DNA from: Mitsuaria sp. 7
Lineage (GTDB): Bacteria > Pseudomonadota > Gammaproteobacteria > Burkholderiales > Burkholderiaceae_C
NCBI RefSeq assembly: GCF_001653795.1
Contig: NZ_CP011514.1
Span: forward strand, 2,682,261 to 2,746,260
Direction: 5' to 3'
Length of the DNA: 64,000 nt
Made by a program: the position numbers and the translations under genes. The stretch's first letter is position 1. Each line of letters starts with the position of its first letter. Of this stretch, positions 60,252 through 64,000 are shown piece after piece. Under the pieces are notes generated by a model. That model was given only the letters and a program-made list of their open reading frames with translations, did no database searches and was not told the origin of the DNA.

Positions 60252-60812
60252 ATGGCGCTCAAGGCCACCATCCACAAAGCCCAGCTGCAGCTCTCCGACA
60301 TGGATCGCCATGTCTACGGCGAGCACTCCCTGACCGTCGCCCGCCACCCGTCGGAAACCGACGAGCGGATGATGATGCGCATCCTCGCCTACGCGCTGAA
60401 CGTGCCGGCCGACGACCTGCACGGCAGGCTGGAATTCAGCAAGGGCCTGTCCGACGTGGAGGAGCCGCCGCTGTGGCAGCTCGACCTCACCGGCCAGGTC
60501 GTGCATTGGATCGAGCTCGGTCAGCCGGACGAACGCCGCCTGCGTCAGGCGCACGGCAGAGCGGACCGCGTCACCGTCATCGGGTACGCGTCCAGCACGC
60601 CGGTCTGGTGGGCCGGCATCCAGAACAAGCTGCAGCGCACGCCCAAGCTGGCGGTGTGGCAGGTGCCGGCGGAGCAGGCCCAGGCGCTGGCCGCGCTGGC
60701 GGAACGCGGCATGCAGTGGCAGGTCAGCATCCAGGACGGGACGGCGTACGTCAGCACCGAGAAGGGCGCGGTGGAGATCACACCGAGCTTGCTGAAGGAA
60801 CGCGAGGAGTAA
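60252..60812 (+). CDS. yaeQ: YaeQ family protein
   Basis: A 186-residue YaeQ protein with a PD-(D/E)XK-like fold and no fixed role. Met-Ala-Leu-Lys-Ala-Thr-Ile-His-Lys-Ala, Val-Ala-Arg-His-Pro-Ser-Glu-Thr-Asp-Glu-Arg-Met-Met-Met-Arg, Trp-Ile-Glu-Leu-Gly-Gln-Pro-Asp-Glu-Arg-Arg and Gln-Asp-Gly are the family signature. The upstream gap holds GATAAT at 60156-60161 as a candidate -10, with a poor -35. Confidence 0.95.
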   Translation: MALKATIHKAQLQLSDMDRHVYGEHSLTVARHPSETDERMMMRILAYALNVPADDLHGRLEFSKGLSDVEEPPLWQLDLTGQVVHWIELGQPDERRLRQAHGRADRVTVIGYASSTPVWWAGIQNKLQRTPKLAVWQVPAEQAQALAALAERGMQWQVSIQDGTAYVSTEKGAVEITPSLLKEREE

Positions 60813-60857
60813 GACCTGGAGTAAGGTGAGGTGCGGCGACCGCAGCCCTCACCCCCA

Positions 60858-60881
60858 CCCTCTCCCGCCAGCGGGAGAGGG
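60858..60881. repeat. REP-like palindrome upstream of the S9 peptidase
   Basis: CCCTCTCCCGC (60858-60868) and GCGGGAGAGGG (60871-60881) are a perfect 11-nt inverted pair. CCCTCTCCCGC-type hairpins occur in many copies in proteobacterial genomes. Only one copy is in this window, so its repeat status is inferred. Confidence 0.5.
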
Positions 60882-60907
60882 AGCAAGACATCGATCAGGA
60901 GTTCGTT

Positions 60908-63046
60908 GTGCCTCAATCCGTGCCCTCCGTTTCCACCGACTCGACCGCCGCCACGGACGATCCGTTCCTGTGGCTCGAGGCGCTCGAGGGCGACGAGGGC
61001 GAACGCGCGCTGCAGTGGGTGCGCGAGCGCAACGAGGGCACCCTCGCCGTCCTGAAGGCCGAACCCGAGTTCGAGCCGGTGCGCGAGGAACTGCTGCAGA
61101 TCCTCAACGCCCGCGACCGCATCCCGCACGTCGCGCGACGCGGCGACTGGTTCTACAACCTGTGGCAGGACGAGGCCCATCCGCGCGGCCTGTGGCGGCG
61201 CTGCACGCTGGAGGAATACCAGCTCGCCGAGCCGCCCTGGCGTCTGGTGCTGGACCTGGACGCGCTCGGCCGCGACGAGGGCCGCAGCTGGGTCTTCCAC
61301 GGCGCGACCTCGCTGGCGCCTGAGTACCGCCGTTGTCTGGTGTCGCTGTCCGACGGCGGCGCCGATGCGCACGAGCTGCGCGAATTCGATCTGGAGACGC
61401 TGCGCTTCATCGCCCCGGCCGACGGCGGCTTCTTCGTGCCCGAGGCCAAGAGCGACGTCGAGTGGCTGGACGCCGACACGCTGCTGGTCGGCAGCGACTT
61501 CGGCCCGGACTCGCTGACGGAGTCGGGCTATCCGCGGCAGGTCCGGCGCTGGGCGCGCGGCACGCCGCTGGACGTGGCGCCGGTGATCTTCGAAGGCGAG
61601 AAGGCGGACGTGTCCGTGTCCGCCTCGGTGGACCGCACGCCGGGTTACGAGCGGGTCGTGTTCAGCCGCGCGCTGGACTTCTACAACGAGTCGCGTTTCC
61701 TCTGGAAGGACGGCGCGTTCGTTCCCATCGACCTGCCCAGCGACATGAGCGTCCATCTGGAAGGCCCGTGGATGCTGCTGCGTCCGCGCACCGACTGGGC
61801 CATCCCGCACGGGCCGACCTATCCGTCGGGCTCGCTGCTGCTGATGGAGGAAGCCTCGTTCTGGAAGAACGAACGCCACGACAAGCACATCCGGGTGATG
61901 TTCTCGCCGACGGCGGGACGCTCGCTCGAGGACTACACGCTCACGCAGCACCACCTGCTGATCAACGTCAGCGAGCACGTCGCGAGCCGGCTCGAGGAGT
62001 GGGACCTCTCCCACCGCCCGCCGACGCTTCGCCAGGTCAAGGCGCCCTTCCCCGGCACGCTGAGCGTGCAGAGCCTGCATGACCCCGAGCTGCCCGGGGA
62101 CACGCTGGGCGACGCCTACCTGCTGCACTACTGCGATTTCCTGACCCCGGACATCGTCTGCCTCGCGCGGGCCGGCGTCGACGCGCGGGAGACGCTGAAG
62201 CAGCGCGGTGCGCAGTTCGACGCGCACGGCATGACGGTCGAACAGCGCTTCGCCACGAGCGCCGACGGCGAGACCGTGCCCTACTTCGTCATCGGCAGAC
62301 GCGGCCGCGACGCCCAGGCGCAGAAGGAGACGCCGACGCTGCTCTACGGCTACGGCGGCTTCGAGGTCTCACTGCAGCCGTGGTACTCGGGCGGCAATGG
62401 CCGCGCGTGGCTGGCACGCGGCGGGCAATTGGTCGTCGCCAACATCCGCGGCGGTGGCGAGTACGGCCCGCGCTGGCACCAGGCGGCGACGCTCGAGCAC
62501 AAACAGCGCAGCTTCGACGACTTCATCGCCGTGGCCGAGGATCTGATCGCCCACGGCCTGACGCGGCCTGAACGGTTGGGCATCATGGGCGGCAGCAACG
62601 GCGGACTGCTGGTCGGCGCCTGCATGGTGCAGCGGCCGGAGCTGTTCGGCGCGGTCGTGTGCCAGGTGCCGCTGCTCGACATGAAGCGGTATCACCTGCT
62701 GCTGGCGGGCGCGTCGTGGATGGCCGAGTACGGCGACCCGGACGACGCCGACGACTGGGCGCACATCGCCGCGTACAGCCCGTACCAGCAGTTGAAAGCC
62801 GGCGTGAAGTATCCGAGGGCGCTGTTCGCCACCTCGACGCGCGACGACCGCGTGCATCCGGGCCACGCGAGGAAAATGGCGGCTCGCATGCTTGCGTTGG
62901 GGCAGGCCTGCTTCTACTTCGAAAACATCGAGGGCGGCCACGGCGGCGCTGCGGACAACCAGCAGCGGGCGTTGTTGCAAGCCCTCGAGTTCGCCTACTT
63001 GTGGCGCCAGCTCGGCAGGGAGGCCATTCGTGGAGACGCATCTTGA
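60908..63046 (+). CDS. S9 family prolyl oligopeptidase
   Basis: A 712-residue serine peptidase of the S9A/PREP type with an N-terminal beta-propeller. Nucleophile Ser563 in Gly-Gly-Ser-Asn-Gly-Gly-Leu-Leu, acid in Asp-Asp-Arg-Val-His-Pro (near 646), and His678 in Glu-Gly-Gly-His-Gly-Gly are intact. The propeller covers about 80-430. It would cut small proline-containing peptides. GTG 60908 has AGGAG 8 nt upstream. The stop overlaps a TTG start (TTGA) of the next gene. Confidence 0.93.
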   Translation: MPQSVPSVSTDSTAATDDPFLWLEALEGDEGERALQWVRERNEGTLAVLKAEPEFEPVREELLQILNARDRIPHVARRGDWFYNLWQDEAHPRGLWRRCTLEEYQLAEPPWRLVLDLDALGRDEGRSWVFHGATSLAPEYRRCLVSLSDGGADAHELREFDLETLRFIAPADGGFFVPEAKSDVEWLDADTLLVGSDFGPDSLTESGYPRQVRRWARGTPLDVAPVIFEGEKADVSVSASVDRTPGYERVVFSRALDFYNESRFLWKDGAFVPIDLPSDMSVHLEGPWMLLRPRTDWAIPHGPTYPSGSLLLMEEASFWKNERHDKHIRVMFSPTAGRSLEDYTLTQHHLLINVSEHVASRLEEWDLSHRPPTLRQVKAPFPGTLSVQSLHDPELPGDTLGDAYLLHYCDFLTPDIVCLARAGVDARETLKQRGAQFDAHGMTVEQRFATSADGETVPYFVIGRRGRDAQAQKETPTLLYGYGGFEVSLQPWYSGGNGRAWLARGGQLVVANIRGGGEYGPRWHQAATLEHKQRSFDDFIAVAEDLIAHGLTRPERLGIMGGSNGGLLVGACMVQRPELFGAVVCQVPLLDMKRYHLLLAGASWMAEYGDPDDADDWAHIAAYSPYQQLKAGVKYPRALFATSTRDDRVHPGHARKMAARMLALGQACFYFENIEGGHGGAADNQQRALLQALEFAYLWRQLGREAIRGDAS

Positions 63047-63891
63047 ATTTCGTCATCCAGCATCATCCTGACGCGAGATGCTTCCTTGCGCAGCCGCAAC
63101 CCGGGCTGCAATGCCGGCTCGACTACGAGCGTCATGGCGAACAGCTGATCATCACGCACACCGGCGTGCCGGCGCAGCTGACGGGACAAGGTCTTGCCGC
63201 CGCGCTGGTGGAGGCCGCGGCGCGCTGGCTGGCGGAGTTTCCGCTGCAACTGGTGCCCGGTTGCAGCTACGTGCGGCACTGGCTGCTGCGGCACCCGCGC
63301 TGGCAGCGGCTGCTGACGCCGGCGCCGGCGCAGCGCGTGCTCAACGAGTGGTTCGGCCTGCCCGGCGGCGAGCAGGACGGCCAGGTCCAGATGAAGTGGT
63401 TCAAGAAGGATGCCGCCTTTGATGCGGCGTTGCGCGAGCGCTTCGGGCCTGTCATCGATCAGGCGCTGCGTGGCGGGCTGCGGGAGTGGGATTCCACGGC
63501 CTGGGGCGCGCTGGCGCGGATCCTGGTGCTGGACCAGTTCACGCGCAACGTCCACCGCGACACGCCGACGTCCTTCGCGGGCGATGTGCTGGCGCTGGAA
63601 GCTTCACTGGCGCTGCTGCCGCGCGCTCAGGACCTGGGCACGCTGGAGCGCTGGTTCGTCGCGATGCCGCTGGAGCACGCCGAGGATCTGGCGATGCAGG
63701 ATCGCAGCGTCGCCACATTCGAGGCGCTGGCTGCTGAAGATTCGCGTCTCAAGGACGCACTCGACTACGCGCACAAGCATCGCGACGTCATCGTGCGTTT
63801 CGGTCGTTTCCCGCATCGCAACGAGATCCTGGGGCGCCAGAGCACGCCCGAGGAACTGGAGTTCCTGAGCCGGCCTGGTTCGCGGTTCTGA
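63043..63891 (+). CDS. GNAT-like acetyltransferase fused to DUF924
   Basis: A 282-residue fusion. Residues 1-90 match the small YjdJ-type GNAT domain (Tyr-Glu-Arg-His-Gly, His-Thr-Gly-Val-Pro-Ala-Gln-Leu-Thr-Gly-Gln-Gly-Leu-Ala, Cys-Ser-Tyr-Val). From about 100 it is DUF924: Val-Leu-Asn-Glu-Trp-Phe-Gly, Lys-Trp-Phe-Lys-Lys-Asp, Leu-Asp-Gln-Phe-Thr-Arg-Asn, and Phe-Gly-Arg-Phe-Pro-His-Arg-Asn. TTG 63043 overlaps the previous stop and has GGAG 7 nt upstream, so it is the likely start. DUF924 has no settled role. Confidence 0.88.
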   Translation: MNFVIQHHPDARCFLAQPQPGLQCRLDYERHGEQLIITHTGVPAQLTGQGLAAALVEAAARWLAEFPLQLVPGCSYVRHWLLRHPRWQRLLTPAPAQRVLNEWFGLPGGEQDGQVQMKWFKKDAAFDAALRERFGPVIDQALRGGLREWDSTAWGALARILVLDQFTRNVHRDTPTSFAGDVLALEASLALLPRAQDLGTLERWFVAMPLEHAEDLAMQDRSVATFEALAAEDSRLKDALDYAHKHRDVIVRFGRFPHRNEILGRQSTPEELEFLSRPGSRF

Positions 63892-64000
63892 CTGCCCTCG
63901 GGCAGGGCCGGGGCAGGCGACGAAGTCGTGCCGTCAAGAACTGACCAGGCGCGTTCTGTCTGACCGCAGCGAGCCGAAGGCGAGCGAAGGGAGTTGAGCG
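63892..64000. other. right-edge tail without a visible gene
   Basis: A small stem (CTGCCC 63892-63897 with GGGCAG 63900-63905) follows the last gene. The remaining bases to the edge show no complete frame with a start and ribosome site. A gene extending beyond the window cannot be excluded. Confidence 0.3.

Noticed and set aside
1..64000. CRISPR arrays, tRNA/rRNA genes, insertion sequences, prophage
   Set aside because: No direct repeats with spacers, cloverleaf sequences, transposase or integrase genes were recognised on reading both strands; short tRNAs cannot be fully excluded without a covariance search.

Overview
The window reads as a stretch of high-G+C betaproteobacterial chromosome (Burkholderiales, most like the Roseateles/Mitsuaria/Leptothrix side of the order). 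This placement is an inference. It rests on the gene order DUF2059-serC-pheA-tyrA-aroA/cmk-rpsA-ihfB-lapA-lapB, the fused aroA-cmk gene, and the overall codon and G+C character. No rRNA, tRNA, CRISPR array, insertion sequence or prophage is visible.

1-9979: the 3' end of a probable gyrA, a secreted DUF2059 protein, serine and aromatic amino acid synthesis (serC, pheA, tyrA, aroA-cmk), rpsA, ihfB, then lapA-lapB, which control LPS synthesis. Two clear intrinsic terminators flank ihfB. 9986-15969: four glycosyltransferase-like genes and an MsbA-type lipid exporter, a probable cell-surface glycan or LPS block directly downstream of lapAB. 16080-19204: a lipoprotein-type intradiol dioxygenase and an OmpR/EnvZ-type two-component pair.

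19343-27132 is more accessory. It holds a very large membrane-embedded patatin whose catalytic motifs lie about 800 residues apart, a translationally coupled lipoprotein, a second patatin, and a hipBA toxin-antitoxin operon. The hipBA promoter is unusually legible: two operator palindromes 31 bp apart sit on its -35 and -10 elements, and its transcript should be nearly leaderless. 27151-38087 is mostly core: dnaE, a periplasmic cyclophilin, trhO, an alpha/beta hydrolase, and an arginine/ornithine-type ABC transporter operon (SBP, two permeases, an AotO-like M14 enzyme, ATPase).

38142-44652 is the second accessory block. It holds a RelE/HigB-HigA-type toxin-antitoxin pair whose toxin carries a visible +1 frameshift, an unknown gene whose ribosome binding site lies in a hairpin, and a complete three-gene MksF-MksE-MksB condensin without an MksG/JetD nuclease. 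44696-63891 carries scattered housekeeping genes: GNAT, cold-shock/DUF1294, rhlE with a long leader, a SWIM-finger protein with a degenerate SNF2 ATPase, a pabB-pabC fusion, orn, an M48 protease, rsgA, an SDR, prlC, a periplasmic coiled-coil protein, YaeQ, an S9 peptidase and a GNAT-DUF924 fusion.

The best candidates for under-described biology are the ATPase-dead SWIM-SNF2 protein, the split membrane patatin with its lipoprotein partner, and the MksFEB operon with its hairpin-controlled neighbour.
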